From: Fragilaria crotonensis
Taxonomy: Eukaryota > Bacillariophyta > Fragilariophyceae > Fragilariales > Fragilariaceae
Assembly: GCA_022925895.1 (NCBI GenBank)
Contig: JAKSYS010000025.1
Location: forward strand, 149,221-213,220
DNA length: 64,000 bases
Direction: 5' to 3'
Part shown: one piece after another, positions 31,680 to 42,707 of the stretch
How positions within the stretch are numbered: position 1 is the stretch's first letter
Layout of the letters: every line of letters starts with the position of its first letter
Program-made: the position numbers and the translations under genes
Notes under the pieces: generated by a model
Told to the model about the DNA's origin: nothing
The model's database searches: none
The model's input: only the letters and a program-made list of their open reading frames with translations

Positions 31680-33410
31680 ATGATGCTTCGATCACACTTG
31701 CTTCTGCTGTCGTCGATTGCAACAGTTGCAATCGTTCTGGAAGGAGTGCAGGCCTTCACGGCCAACCTACCGACGCAATCGCGCCACGCGAGTACTAGTA
31801 CTCCGAGTACTTATTTGTATTCCACGGATCGAAAACCTACGAAGGACAAGAGACAAAATGGGACGTACAACAAGACTTCAAGAAAGCGAATAGAACCCAA
31901 ACCTCGACCTGTGATCACTGATTATCAGTTCAATCGAAATCCAAGGATCAACCAAGCGCGCCTCGCTGACTCGATCGGATGTGAACATTTTGGCACGTGC
32001 CCGGGATGTGTTGTGGACAGCAAAGTTGGCACTGTGGACATTATTAAATCGGCAAAATTTTTCTTCTCGAGTACAGCAATTCGCAGAAAACGACTCGATA
32101 TTCATCCTGACGACGTTGTGACGGAAGAATCCGACGATGGATTCTACACGGTTGTGATCCCGTCGGCGTTGAAGGGGTGGAGGACTCAGGCCAAACTAGC
32201 TGTCGCGCCGCGTGCGTCTGCCTGGGAGCCAGGTTGCTCGTTTGGTCTGTACAGCCGAGGAACGCACACTGTGTTGGAAATCCCCTCCTGTGAGGTCCAT
32301 CATCCGTCCATCAATCGCGCTGTGGAGGTGCTAGTGCGGGCCACCGAAAAGATCAACATCGCAGCATACAATGAGAAATCGGGGGAGGGAGGACTGCGAT
32401 ATGTTCAGTTCCAAGTTGAAAGAACAACTGGAAAAATTAGTCTTACACTTGTCTGGAACGCTGAGAATCTCAAAGATACCCAGCCTGCCCTGACAAGGCT
32501 TGTCAAGGAGCTTCAGCGTAGCGACCGAGACTTGTGGCACAACATTTGGTGTCATTGCAATAGTGGGACTGGCAACAATATTTTTGCACGGAATGCCGGT
32601 CGATGGCATCTAATGGCAGGCCCAGAGTTTCTACGTGAACCTTTCCCAGTCGGGGACACTGGGTGGCTCTATTTTACTCCTCTCGCGTTTCGTCAAGGCA
32701 ACATGGACGGGTTTGATATATTGGCTGTTGATGTCGCCAAGGCCGTCCCTGGTGGAAGTCGCGTTTGTGAGTTATATGCTGGTGTCGGGTTGCTTGGTCT
32801 GACAGCGTTGGCATACCATGCTGACAAAGGAGATCCACTCAAGTGGATTCGATGTAGCGACGAAAATCCAGCAAATCCTCGATGTTTCGAACGGACTGTA
32901 AGTTCACTCCCTTCATCGGTAACTGGAAAGTCGTCGTACGGTGCCAATGAACGAAAGAGTGACGAACTGACGCTGGCAGAGATGGCCGCCCTTCTTCAGT
33001 CGGGAAGAAGAGATTCAAGTGCGACCAAGCGAGAAAAACCTAGTTATGCTGTTGCGTCTGCAAAGAAGGCTCTCTATGATGGTCAAGCGCTAGGGGCCAA
33101 TGTCCTGATTGTTGACCCACCTCGAAAAGGACTTGAACCTGAGGTTCTCGACGAGCTTTGTAAGCCGATTAACTTGAAGCAAGATTTTGTTGAAACAAAG
33201 GATATGCTGACCATGGATGATCAACGGGTGAATTGGGTTAACGATGTTAATACTCTCATTTATGTCAGTTGCGGGTTTGAGGCATTGGCTCGTGATTGTG
33301 AGCGCTTGCTCCGAAGTAATGCGGGATGGATGTTGGAGAGTGCGACAGGTTATGTCTTGTTTCCAGGAAGCGATCACGTCGAAACTCTTGCCGTTTTCCA
33401 AAGGCGATAG
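31680..33410 (+). CDS. TrmA/RlmD-family uracil-C5 RNA methyltransferase, plastid-type leader
   Basis: The ATG at 31680 begins a signal peptide with core LLLLSSIATVAIVL, ending VQAFTANLP, a textbook diatom 'AF' plastid presequence; 576 residues, one exon. An Fe-S-type cluster of Cys lies at about 101-110 (CEHFGTCPGC). The RNA-binding/insert region follows, then the SAM pocket VCELYAGVGLLGL near 362, SDENPAN, the catalytic-site strand VLIVDPPRKGLEPEVL near 478, and the catalytic Cys region LIYVSCGFEALARD near 528, with a terminal FPGSDHVETLAVF. These are the motifs of enzymes making 5-methyluridine in tRNA or rRNA. A Ser/Lys-rich insertion of ~60 residues (about 415-470) interrupts the methyltransferase fold. 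Target RNA is probably plastid. Confidence 0.9.
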   Translation: MMLRSHLLLLSSIATVAIVLEGVQAFTANLPTQSRHASTSTPSTYLYSTDRKPTKDKRQNGTYNKTSRKRIEPKPRPVITDYQFNRNPRINQARLADSIGCEHFGTCPGCVVDSKVGTVDIIKSAKFFFSSTAIRRKRLDIHPDDVVTEESDDGFYTVVIPSALKGWRTQAKLAVAPRASAWEPGCSFGLYSRGTHTVLEIPSCEVHHPSINRAVEVLVRATEKINIAAYNEKSGEGGLRYVQFQVERTTGKISLTLVWNAENLKDTQPALTRLVKELQRSDRDLWHNIWCHCNSGTGNNIFARNAGRWHLMAGPEFLREPFPVGDTGWLYFTPLAFRQGNMDGFDILAVDVAKAVPGGSRVCELYAGVGLLGLTALAYHADKGDPLKWIRCSDENPANPRCFERTVSSLPSSVTGKSSYGANERKSDELTLAEMAALLQSGRRDSSATKREKPSYAVASAKKALYDGQALGANVLIVDPPRKGLEPEVLDELCKPINLKQDFVETKDMLTMDDQRVNWVNDVNTLIYVSCGFEALARDCERLLRSNAGWMLESATGYVLFPGSDHVETLAVFQRR

Positions 33411-34056
33411 ATTCTAGCAAGAGTTAACCCAGTTGTCAATTCGAAGGAGACCCTCTGCATGAAGCGATCTTCGTTACACGAAATATCGATTCAAAGGTTA
33501 GCACAACGCGACGTCAACGCCAAATCGGACGCTGCTGGACAGTAACGAGTTGGCTTTTGCTTTCAACTCGAACGACTCGCCGATGCTCTGGAAAAATTTT
33601 GCTAGCGTGTCTTTTTCCGAGATCCAAACTTCACTGTATGACGACACGCACAATACGTAGTTGCAGCAATCGGGTATGTATGGCTTGTCGTCCTTGACAT
33701 AGTACTACGACTTGCTTGTCAGCTCGGGCCTGTCACATGTAATCCGTGTCTCAGGGCTCAGCACCGCGGGCAAACAAATGATATCATTCCTGGAAGCTAC
33801 AGTGCCCAAAGGTCTTCTTCTTGTACGGCGGGTTTACCCCCGCAATTCACAATACGACGATTGCCCATTCACTTCGACAAGTGGACGACAATCAGCTGCA
33901 CTAGGCCGATTTTGATTCCTGTCGTGCAGAGAGAATATTGATACTTGCAAACTGACTGACGCTAAAACATGACTACATCATGTTACCCGTATCAATGAAT
34001 GCAACATGTTTCCACTAGTTTATACACACAGTTACTGACGACGCTCGGCTCACTCT
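33411..34056. other. Convergent intergenic region
   Basis: About 645 bases between the 3' ends of the TrmA-like and glutamate dehydrogenase genes. A short hairpin CGAGTTGGC...CAACTCG is near 33547-33571. A 67-residue open frame at 33712-33915 has no recognisable content and is not called. Confidence 0.4.
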
Positions 34057-35630
34057 CTAGTAGATCCATCCTAGTTCTTTCATAGCCCCGGCAACCTTGA
34101 TAAAGCCAGCTCGGTTGGCTCCCTCTTCGAGAGTGCCACCTACTCCGGCAGCTTCTTCCATCTGCTTGTAAATGTTCGACATCGTTTGTTGAAGTTTTTG
34201 GTCGACTTCGTGTCGAGTCCACGTTAGCCGCTGCGCGTTTTGACTCATCTCCATGCCACTAACTGCGACGCCACCAGCATTTGAGGCCTTGCCGGGAATG
34301 TAGATGATATGTGGGTTTTCGCGGATGACTTCCTGTGCCTCCAAGCTGGTGGGAAGATTGGCGCCTTCAACGAGTCCCACCACGCCGTTCTTGACCAATC
34401 GCTCCGCGTCCTCCTTCCGGATTTCATTTTGTGTGGCGCACGGAAATGCCAAATCGTAAGGGAATTCCAAGGACCACGCGCTCACCCCCGCCATGTACTC
34501 GCCTGTTACCTTGCCATCAAGGCTAGAGAGGCGGCCGCGCTTTATCTGTTTACACTCTGTAATAATGTCCCAGTCCTCCTTGGTCATGCCATCTTTGAAG
34601 TATATAACTCCATTGGAGTCACTAGCGGTCAAAACCTTCGCGCCGCACTCCATGAGTTTCTCGGCGCAATACATCCAGACGTTGCCAGTGCCGCTAACAA
34701 AGCAACGCATGCCTTCGATGGATCGGTTGTGCCTCTTCTCCACGGCCAATTTAGTGATGTAGACAACTCCGTAACCCGTGGCTTCTGGGCGTATATGCGA
34801 TCCACCAGTTAGGATTGACTTACCCGTCAAAACTCCTTCTCCGTGTCTATTTCGAAGTCTCTTGTACTGTCCGTACAGGAAACCGATCTCCCGGCCACCC
34901 ACACCAATATCACCCGCTGGAACATCAGTCGAGGGATGCAGATAGCGGCATAGCTCTGTCATGAAAGATTCGCAAAATCGACGAACTTCAGCATCGCTCT
35001 TTCCTTTTGGATCAAAGTCGGACCCACCCTTACCGCCTCCCATTGGTAGACCAGTCAAGGCATTCTTAAAAATCTGTTCAAAACCAAGAAACTTCAAGAT
35101 GCCATCGTCGACACTTGGATGGAAGCGAAGGCCACCCTTGTATGGTCCGAGTACACTTTGCAGGAAAAAAAGGGAAATGACATGTTAGCGAGGATGAAAT
35201 AGCTCACAACCGTGAATTGAAAACTTGGAACGTACCTGCTGAATTCGACGCGGAAGCCGCGGTTGAATTGAAGCTTCCCGGCATCGTCCATCCACGGGAC
35301 ACGGAAGGATATACTTCGTTCCGGTTCCGCCATTGCCACGAATGCGCGACGATAAAAGTCTCCCTGATCAGCATCTTCAAAGAGGGGCATGAGGGAAACA
35401 GCCATCTCTTCCACTGCCTGGAGAAAGGTGGGCTGGTGACTATACTTGGAACGCAAGTCATCGAGGAAGGAGAAATCGTTTGTAGACGGCATTGCGTTTG
35501 TGCTTGTGATTGCGCTCGTTGCTGCAAATAATAAGATTGTGAGCAATCTGAACGTGAAAGGAGTTCTCTTTGTAAGCAGAGATCCCACCACGGGAATCGA
35601 CATCATCCAGTAGCAAAAGTGATCGATCAT
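34057..35630 (-). CDS. gdhA: NADP-type glutamate dehydrogenase (two exons)
   Basis: Exon 1 is 35630-35236 and exon 2 is 35155-34057, with an 80-bp intron (GTACGT...GCAAAG); the join gives [20 protein letters not shown] and 497 residues. The enzyme interconverts glutamate with 2-oxoglutarate plus ammonium. Visible motifs are the LPMGGGKGGSDFDPKGKSD segment with the catalytic Lys, DVPAGDIGVGGREIG, the GGSHIRPEATGYG cofactor region and the Rossmann loop FVSGTGNVWMYCAEK. These match the hexameric, ~450-residue NADP class used in nitrogen assimilation. The extra N-terminal stretch includes a hydrophobic run FRLLTILLFAATSAITSTNA before MPSTNDF, possibly a targeting sequence; start choices at 35630, 35606 and the internal MPST are all open. 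Location (cytosol, mitochondrion or plastid) is uncertain. Confidence 0.93.
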
Positions 35631-36154
35631 ATCTAATGACACCAGACACCTGGTGAAGTTTCATTCATTAGAGCTCTCTTTGATTGGCATCATGACGTTG
35701 TCATACCGCATTGATCGGAGTACAAAGTTGTATGATAGTAGTACTTGTAATAGTTACAGTAGTAGGTGCTTGAGATTGCAGTCCACAAATGCACTCTGAA
35801 TATTGCCTGTGACATTCACACGGAAGAAACAAGCCTATCAAATCAGATCGTGAATCGTGAGGAAGGACATCAGGAATCATGATCTACGTTTGTCATACAT
35901 GTGTATCTCTTATCCCGCGAGCCGCCAGTCACTCCCCATTCCCCATCACCCGCAAACCTTCAGAGCTCCTGCCGTCTGGCCCTTTGTCGTCATTTGAGGA
36001 GACTTCCGCGTGTGAGAAAATGAGCTCTGTCTTTGATCATTGTCGATCGAGAGAAACGAATGCCGATATCGACGGAGGACATGCGACAGTTGCGACAAGC
36101 TATTTGCAACTCACAACTCTGACTCTGAGCCGCACTCCTCTTGACTCTTGAAAT
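35631..36154. other. Divergent promoter region
   Basis: About 520 bases between divergent glutamate dehydrogenase and PI4-kinase genes. Only short open frames are present. A cluster AGTAGTACTTGTAATAGTTACAGTAGTAGG lies near 35738-35767. No RNA gene seen. Confidence 0.4.
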
Positions 36155-39100
36155 ATGGTGGATGCCACAAGATTTTTGCTGCGATGGCTCTATCTGAGCA
36201 ATATGGTCCGAGACGTGGCCGAGATTCAAACGTTGCCATACCAGCCAATACAAACGCAATACACTGCCATTGCAGGCCCCTATGCAGGCCATTATGACAT
36301 GGGCACATCGCAAGAATTCCTTCCGCACGCCCCGGTGCAACAACATGCTATAAGTGAACCGAATAATAGAGATCCTGAAGATGAATGGAAAGATCGGTGT
36401 TTACGAGGGGTTTTGTCGTTTCCTCCTGGAACACAACGACTTTTCGCCCTCGATACGCTGCGACTCGAACTTGTGCAACAATTGGCGCATCATCTGCGGG
36501 ACGCAGACAGCACGGTCAAGCGATACTCGGCATATTGTCATCGAATAGAGAACGCGCCTGACATCTCGCACAACAATGACGATCCCTTTCTTGATGCTGA
36601 CCTGGAGATCGTACGAGCATTCGAGCAAGCGACCTCTGAGAATGAAGATACGGACGAAAGTCCAAATGAGGAATCAATCAAAGAGGCAGTCCTGGTCATC
36701 TCGGACGAGGGCGCTGACGTATTGGATTCTAGTTGTCCCGACGATACCTCACATAGGGCTGAAAACGACCAGGAAGTACCTTCCGAGGCCGACCTGTCAA
36801 CGGCGTTTGCGTCACTCGCAACTTTCCGAGACTACCTTCCCCAGCTAATGTCAGCAGTTTTGATGTCACCAAGAGCACTGCAGCCAGCATTATTGAACCC
36901 CGTACAAAAGCTTCGTAATGTTCTGCTGACAAGGTGTCTCCAAGATGCCAATTGGGGCATTGAGCTGTGTTGGCTGTTGGAAGCTGAAGTTGGTCGTGCG
37001 TGGAAGACCCTTTTTGAACATCGTCAACAGACTGGACGAAGATTGATCGTTGTCCTTCCAGCAGAAAAGGCGGCGGTGTTGGCACAGATAGGAACGGCAA
37101 AGCGAGCTGCGTTCGAACTGCTGCAAGAAGCAGAACAGGCCACAGCATATGGGTACACATTCCAGTCATACGACGGCGTTTCGTCGACCATTGATCCAGA
37201 TCTTGAACCCTGCCCTTCGCGACTGCCTTCTAGCTTGAGTCTTCGAAGATGCAGTCACTATGGAGATACGATGCACTTCATTGACCGTCTCACACAAATC
37301 AGTTTGAACTTGCGAATGCTGCCTCCTGCTGAACGACACGTAAGTTTTGTATCGTATGCTTTTATCTAACTTGCCGCGGTAGATGCTGACTAATTGTCAT
37401 TATCGAAGGAACATTTGATGAATGAACTGAACGAAATGAATCGTCGTTTACGCCGACGTATGGTAACGCGAGGAGACGTCAGCCTCGATGTGGAGGACAA
37501 TCGTAGCTTCAACGACTGGCCGCACATATCGGACGTGAGCGTTGATATGCTCAAATACTCGGTGCACTTGCCGCTGGAGCCAAAGCGAATGACTTGGCCG
37601 GGTGGAGAGAATCAAAGTGCGGAAGTTAGTAGGGCAGCTGACAGATCGAGAGCTGGCGTGATGCGGGTGTTGAACCTGGTAGCCCAGGAATGCAGAATTT
37701 TGTCGTCGAGGGAACGATGTCCTTATCTTGTGCATTTGGAAGTTGCAGAAACGGGTTTGGAGGGGAACGACGCAAGACTCTACGCGTCAGGCGCTGCAGG
37801 TCTGGGAACAACGATCGGAGAAAGCCTATCAATGCCTACAGTTGAACTCGACGACGAGGAGCAGGTCGTCTTTGGCCAAGACTTTCCCCCTTATAAGATC
37901 CCATCAGAGTTAATGTCATCACCGATTGCGTCGCTCCGTTCAGGCGGCGTGTCACCCGATACGGAGACTCGCATGGACGAGTTGGATGTTCTCGATGATC
38001 TCAGTGAGCGTGATCTAAGCTTCCCTAGCAGAGGTGGGTGGCAGTCCTACGAAGACTATGCTGCACCACAGGGTTATGACCCCAGTGCACAAGATATGTT
38101 TCGGCATCAGGAATACGGGCACATTCATCATCAAGTGATACCTCAGCCTCTCTCTCCAATACTTCAGAACGATCCTATGGCTGAGCACCTTCCGACTCGG
38201 ACTGCTAAGTCAGCACTTCTCGACAGAGTCTTCGGACTTCCATGGGAGCTCAAATGCGAGCAAATACGACAGGCATCTCCATATGGCAAGGTAAAAGGAT
38301 GGCGACTTGCGTCGTTTATTCTGAAGGCTGGGGAGGACATTCGTCGCGAGGCCCTTGTCATGCAAGTAATATCGTCTTTGAATGAGTGGTTCCAGACGGA
38401 TATTCCTGAACCACATCGCCCCGTGATGCGACCATACACAATAATGTGCGTTGGAGGGGACGCAGGGCTACTTGAATGTCTTTCTGATGCGAAAAGTGTT
38501 GATGAGGTGAAGAAAAAAACGGATGGATTTACGACGCTTCGTGACTATTTTGAAAGGGCATACGGGCCGCCGCAACCCCGAGGGACAGGAGCGCTCTACC
38601 CTCCTTCTCCGTCTATGCCAGCAGACAGTGGTTCTGGCATTTCGTTCGAGACTGCGCAAGACAATTTCCTCCGGTCTCTCGTCGGCTACAGTCTAGTTTG
38701 CTACATTTTGCAAATAAAAGACCGACACAATGCCAACATTCTGATGGATCGCGAAGGGCACATCATGCACATTGACTTCGGCTATGTCCTTGGAGATACC
38801 CCCAAGATGGGCAAAGTTCCCATCTTTAGCGAAAGGGCGCCTTTTAAGTTAAGTACAGATTTCTGGGAAGTGCTTGGAGGTTGGAATTACAACAACGGCG
38901 GACTTGGAGTTAAGTTTTGCAAAATGTTCGAGAAGGCATTTGCCTGTGCCTCATCCCATTCCGACGAAATCGTAAGTTTAGTTGAAGCGGCGCTCATGAA
39001 CCTCACCAGAAATCCAGATACAGCAAGAGCTCTGGCAAATGGCATAAGGCACCGACTCCGGATGCGAGGACCGCCTGAATCTGTGGAACAAAAGACGTTT

Positions 39101-39187
39101 GTCATGGACTTGGTGAATGCGGCTCTAACAAGTTGGGGGACGACGACGTATGACTGGTTGCAAAAGAACATGAATGGCTACCAATAG
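36155..39187 (+). CDS. Phosphatidylinositol 4-kinase, type III beta-like (two exons)
   Basis: Exon 1 is 36155-37339 and exon 2 is 37409-39187; the 69-bp intron (GTAAGT...TCGAAG) keeps phase 0, giving 987 residues. The N-terminal half is polar with a helical, lipid-kinase-unique-like stretch (DRCLRGVLSFPPGTQRLFAL). The kinase core starts near FGLPWELKCEQIRQ, with the ATP-binding ASFILKAGEDIRREALVMQ, the catalytic loop IKDRHNANILMD near 833 and the DFG segment HIDFGYVLG near 851. The activation loop GKVPIFSERAPFKLSTDFWE and the C-terminal helices match PI4KB. The enzyme makes PI4P on Golgi-type membranes. Acidic, Ser-rich spacers (about 240-330 of exon 2's product) look disordered. The initiating Met could lie farther upstream. 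Confidence 0.92.
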
Positions 39188-39993
39188 TCTTTGCTTAGTG
39201 CAATGAGACTAATCCTGGAATAGTCCGACCGATCGAGGCACCGAAGTCGACACAATGCTGTTCAGAGCTAGTGCGGCTTGTTTGACATATGGTCCGTCGG
39301 TGACGCTGACAGTGCTTGGTGCATGTGCTGCATCACAGCCGACTGACGAAAGTGACTTACACGCGTCGCACTCCGAGTCCACTCCTTGCCAGCGCTCCAA
39401 GCAACTCCTCGTGGCCGCATTATAACAGGAAGATTCGGTCTCATCCCAGATGGTGATTCTTTACCCTTCGAGCTTCCAGGTAGCATCACTCATTTGAGTA
39501 GTTAAGTACAGTAGTTAATCTTTCCGAGTATATCGGCGGGTAGACATGACGTCGACCGTCGACCGCCAGTCGTAGACAAGATTCAAATTCTGTCGAATCT
39601 AGAAGAAGATTCCTGTTCTTACGTACTCCCAAGAAAATGTTAGGGCCCAACAACAAGGAGAGTACTACTTCAAGTACCTGGTACCACGCCTTGAATGTCA
39701 CAAATTCGCAGATACTGTGTACTCGAGTAGCACTGTTCGTAAAATGTTCTGTCACGGACAGACGTACGAAGGGGGGTGAAATTCAGTCGTTGACACACGC
39801 GACTTAGTTTATCCCCGTGGAACGAACGAGCGAGTATACCAACGAGATTCAATTTGAGGGAATCGAAAACACGAGAACCTGTGATGATGGTCTGAAAGGC
39901 TTAAATTGATCGTTGAAGTCTCCGGTTTTTTATCCCTCTGGTACAAGTACTGTACACCCAGTACACATTTTGAGGCCGATTTGATATAACACG
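39188..39993. other. Intergenic, no gene recognised
   Basis: About 800 bases between two plus-strand genes. GTAC words occur at about 39622-39720 and 39940-39963, including AAGTACCTGGTACCACG and CAAGTACTGTACACCCAGTAC. No open frame with family resemblance. The IQM-like promoter should lie at the right end. Confidence 0.4.
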
Positions 39994-41982
39994 ATGGCTC
40001 CACCATCGCCCTTGACGGAAGGGGAGAGCTCCGGCGCTGATGATATATCACTCACAGATAGTAGTCATTCTCTTGCTCTAGCAATGGCGAAGAGTGCACC
40101 TCTCATGAAGGAGGAAGACGCTACATTTCTCGAGCGAGGTGTTCGTAACTCGTGCTCATCAGGACAAACTCCTATTTTGGCACCCATGTCAGACCCCGTT
40201 GACTCGTCTTTGATAGAATGTCTTCCACTTCTGTCCGCCTCGTCTGAAACTCCTGTTTTATTGGAAGATCGTTACGGATCTTTGCAGGAGCAATTCATTT
40301 TAGAACATGAAGAATTCTCAAACAGACACGTTGTAGCACGATTGGATCCGTGCTGCGAATCCGATGAAGTTGACCAGCCCGACGACGAAACTCAGCAGAA
40401 AGAAAGCGCACATGCCAGTGAAGATATGAGAAGCAAGTACAGGCGATGTTTGTCTGGTGACGTTCGTCCGCGATCACGGGCTCTTGATCAGGAAACCGAG
40501 CTCACTGTTTCTGGAGATGACATTATCTCTGTCTCACCTGTTTCAGTAGCGGAGGCAGTCCGTCCTTCTAAAGTCATCAATGAGATCGAACCGCTTCCTT
40601 CAAAAGAACCAGACAGCACATCAGGCTTAAAAGTTCGCAGTAAAAGTTTTGATAGGCGTCTAAATGAGGCGATGCAATTTGCTGAAGCCGTCGGCGAGAT
40701 GTCCCCCCTTGACCAGAACTACGTTCAAGTCATCATTGAGGAGACTGGATCTGATGATGATGAGGACAGTGATGTTGAAATCCACGTTGATGATAAATTA
40801 ATCTCATCCCATGAGAGTGTGTGTCATCCCGAATCGAATGCCGATTCGTTGTTTGCCGTCAGAACCAACGATGCGTCAGTGGATGCTATGCCCACCAAAG
40901 AAGCCAGTTTGGCGACGCCAGCAATGCATATACGGCAAAAGTCAAGACCTCGGTGGCCCCTCCCATCCTCACCTTCGCCGTCACTTTCCTTCATGCACAA
41001 ACTCCCGGCTGGGGTTAATACGGAGAATTATGTTTACAAGGGAATTTGTTCAAACCCTCCTGAAATTACCACGCACGGCATCTCTCGAGGAAATTATGCC
41101 CAGCTTCATCGCAAAGCCTGGCTTGAAGTTAGTGACAAGTATCATCGATACGGGAAGAACTTGCGTCTCTATTATAAACGCTGGGAAAGTCTTGGTTTCC
41201 CGACAAATCAGTTCTTCGACTGGCTAGATTCCAAGGGCGAGGCTGCTGGCCAGCCATTACCGAATCTTGAGGAGTGCCCTCGTTCGCAGCTTGACGCAGA
41301 CACGGTGCACTACATTTCGAATCCAGCCGTAACGCAAGGGTACGCGATAAGCATCATTACTGATGAGCAAGGGAGAGGAAAGGTTGTTGACGTGGACGGG
41401 GATCCAGTCGTTACGGGTCCTGAAGGTTGGATCTTCGTCCTTCGCGACCATACCTTATACGGAGCGGAAAAGGTCGCATCAATTTCTGGACATTCCAAGC
41501 AACGATTTCACCACTCATCTTTCTTCGGCGGAAAAGCTGTTGCAGCTGCTGGTATTATCATAACTGAAGACCATGGTATTCTCACTCGGCTCTATCCACA
41601 CTCCGGGCACTATCGTCCTGGCGAGGCAGACATGCAACGAATGCTCTTTTACCTTCATGATAGTGGAGTAGATCTGTCAACGTTCGAGATGGACACTCAA
41701 CAGATCCTGCACGTCACTCGACACGAGCCACCGGGACAGCACAGCAACGAGGAGGGAGAGAAGAAGAAGAAGAAAATTCAGTCACTTCATCTCAAGAAGG
41801 CAGTCTATGTCGCTTGTTTCCTAGCACACAAGGCTCGCTTTATTGGAGAAGGCGTTTTTGACCAAATTCACACGATTCGCAAAGCCGATGTGACTAGCGT
41901 GATAGAGGCATTGCGTGCTTGTGACAACGGGGGGTTTTGGGCTAAACGACGATGCGAGCTGCAGAAGGAAAAACTTGGTTAA
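39994..41982 (+). CDS. IQM-like (plant calmodulin-binding type) protein
   Basis: A single exon gives 662 residues from ATG 39994. The first ~340 residues are acidic, Ser/Glu-rich and probably disordered, with an acidic run EETGSDDDEDSDVEIHVDD. The conserved region follows: VSDKYHRYGKNLRLYYKRW, FFDWLDSKGEA, LEECPRSQLDADTVHYI, then GWIFVLRDHTLYGAEK and HHSSFFGGKAVAAAG, and LYPHSGHYRPGEADMQRMLFYL. That order (RYG-NL--YY, FFxWLD, CPR, HSSF-GG---AAG, YSGHY-P) is the one seen in plant IQM proteins and their fungal relatives. A lysine run (EGEKKKKKIQ) sits near residue 590. An obvious IQ motif was not found, so calmodulin binding is not assured. The biochemical role of the family is unclear. Confidence 0.8.
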   Translation: MAPPSPLTEGESSGADDISLTDSSHSLALAMAKSAPLMKEEDATFLERGVRNSCSSGQTPILAPMSDPVDSSLIECLPLLSASSETPVLLEDRYGSLQEQFILEHEEFSNRHVVARLDPCCESDEVDQPDDETQQKESAHASEDMRSKYRRCLSGDVRPRSRALDQETELTVSGDDIISVSPVSVAEAVRPSKVINEIEPLPSKEPDSTSGLKVRSKSFDRRLNEAMQFAEAVGEMSPLDQNYVQVIIEETGSDDDEDSDVEIHVDDKLISSHESVCHPESNADSLFAVRTNDASVDAMPTKEASLATPAMHIRQKSRPRWPLPSSPSPSLSFMHKLPAGVNTENYVYKGICSNPPEITTHGISRGNYAQLHRKAWLEVSDKYHRYGKNLRLYYKRWESLGFPTNQFFDWLDSKGEAAGQPLPNLEECPRSQLDADTVHYISNPAVTQGYAISIITDEQGRGKVVDVDGDPVVTGPEGWIFVLRDHTLYGAEKVASISGHSKQRFHHSSFFGGKAVAAAGIIITEDHGILTRLYPHSGHYRPGEADMQRMLFYLHDSGVDLSTFEMDTQQILHVTRHEPPGQHSNEEGEKKKKKIQSLHLKKAVYVACFLAHKARFIGEGVFDQIHTIRKADVTSVIEALRACDNGGFWAKRRCELQKEKLG

Positions 41983-42707
41983 ACATTTGGTCAGCTGCAG
42001 TTTGCATCCGCATGCGCTCATAGCTATACTTTAGTTTGTTTTTGTGCTTGAATATGGAGCTGATAGGATAGTATTTTTAATTTTAGTGGTAGCTGCTGCC
42101 TTTTATGATGCACTCCAGTACTGTTTTGACATCTTACTCCCGTTCTTTTGCCATCATCCACCAGTTGGACATGATATATTATATCCTCTACTAGTAGGAT
42201 GGACCGATAGTGAGCCAGATGCCAGCTCGGAGGGTGAAGCGTGAAGATCTGGTGAGTAACGTTTTTGCAAACGGTAGCTTCGTGGATACGGAATTCTATG
42301 TAGACATTTTATCATACTTACGCGCACTCCGTACTCCGGAGTGCGTGCGACACCAATCACAATGACGCAAGCATCGACATAAAACACGAAATCACAAAAT
42401 ACAACAAGCATTGACAACTGCGGTTCTGCATATTTAGCGTAGGTTGTTACAGAGTGCGTCAACGGCGGCCACCCACGATGCATGACGCATGACGTCGCAT
42501 GACGCATGACGTATAATTGGCTGAACGGTTGAATCTGCTACTGTAGCTGGAAGGGTGCGCCTGATTCCCAGTTCCACACCCCTTCATCCATATTAGTCGT
42601 ACATGACAAATACTTGTATGGTACAATACACAACTCATACAGCGAAATAGTGAGATCAACGAATACCTTTGTGTTATCCAGCCATCGCAGCAGCGAAAGA
42701 CGAGGGA
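41983..42707. other. Intergenic with a CRE-like tandem repeat
   Basis: About 725 bases between two plus-strand genes. It contains the palindromic ACTCCGGAGTGCG near 42332 and the tandem GCATGACG block listed separately. No gene recognised. Confidence 0.4.
42480..42512. promoter_or_regulatory. Duplicated GCATGACGCATGACGT block (CRE-like)
   Basis: The 16-mer GCATGACGCATGACGT occurs at 42480-42495 and again at 42497-42512, separated by one C. Inside are four GCATGACG words and two TGACGT half-sites. It lies 196 bases upstream of the phosphatase-fold gene. TGACGT is the core recognised by bZIP factors, which in diatoms act in CO2/light responses; regulation of this gene by such factors is inference. 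Confidence 0.5.

Noticed and set aside
33790-33920. Possible tRNA around GGGTTTACCCCC
   Set aside because: No cloverleaf with acceptor and T-arm pairing could be drawn.
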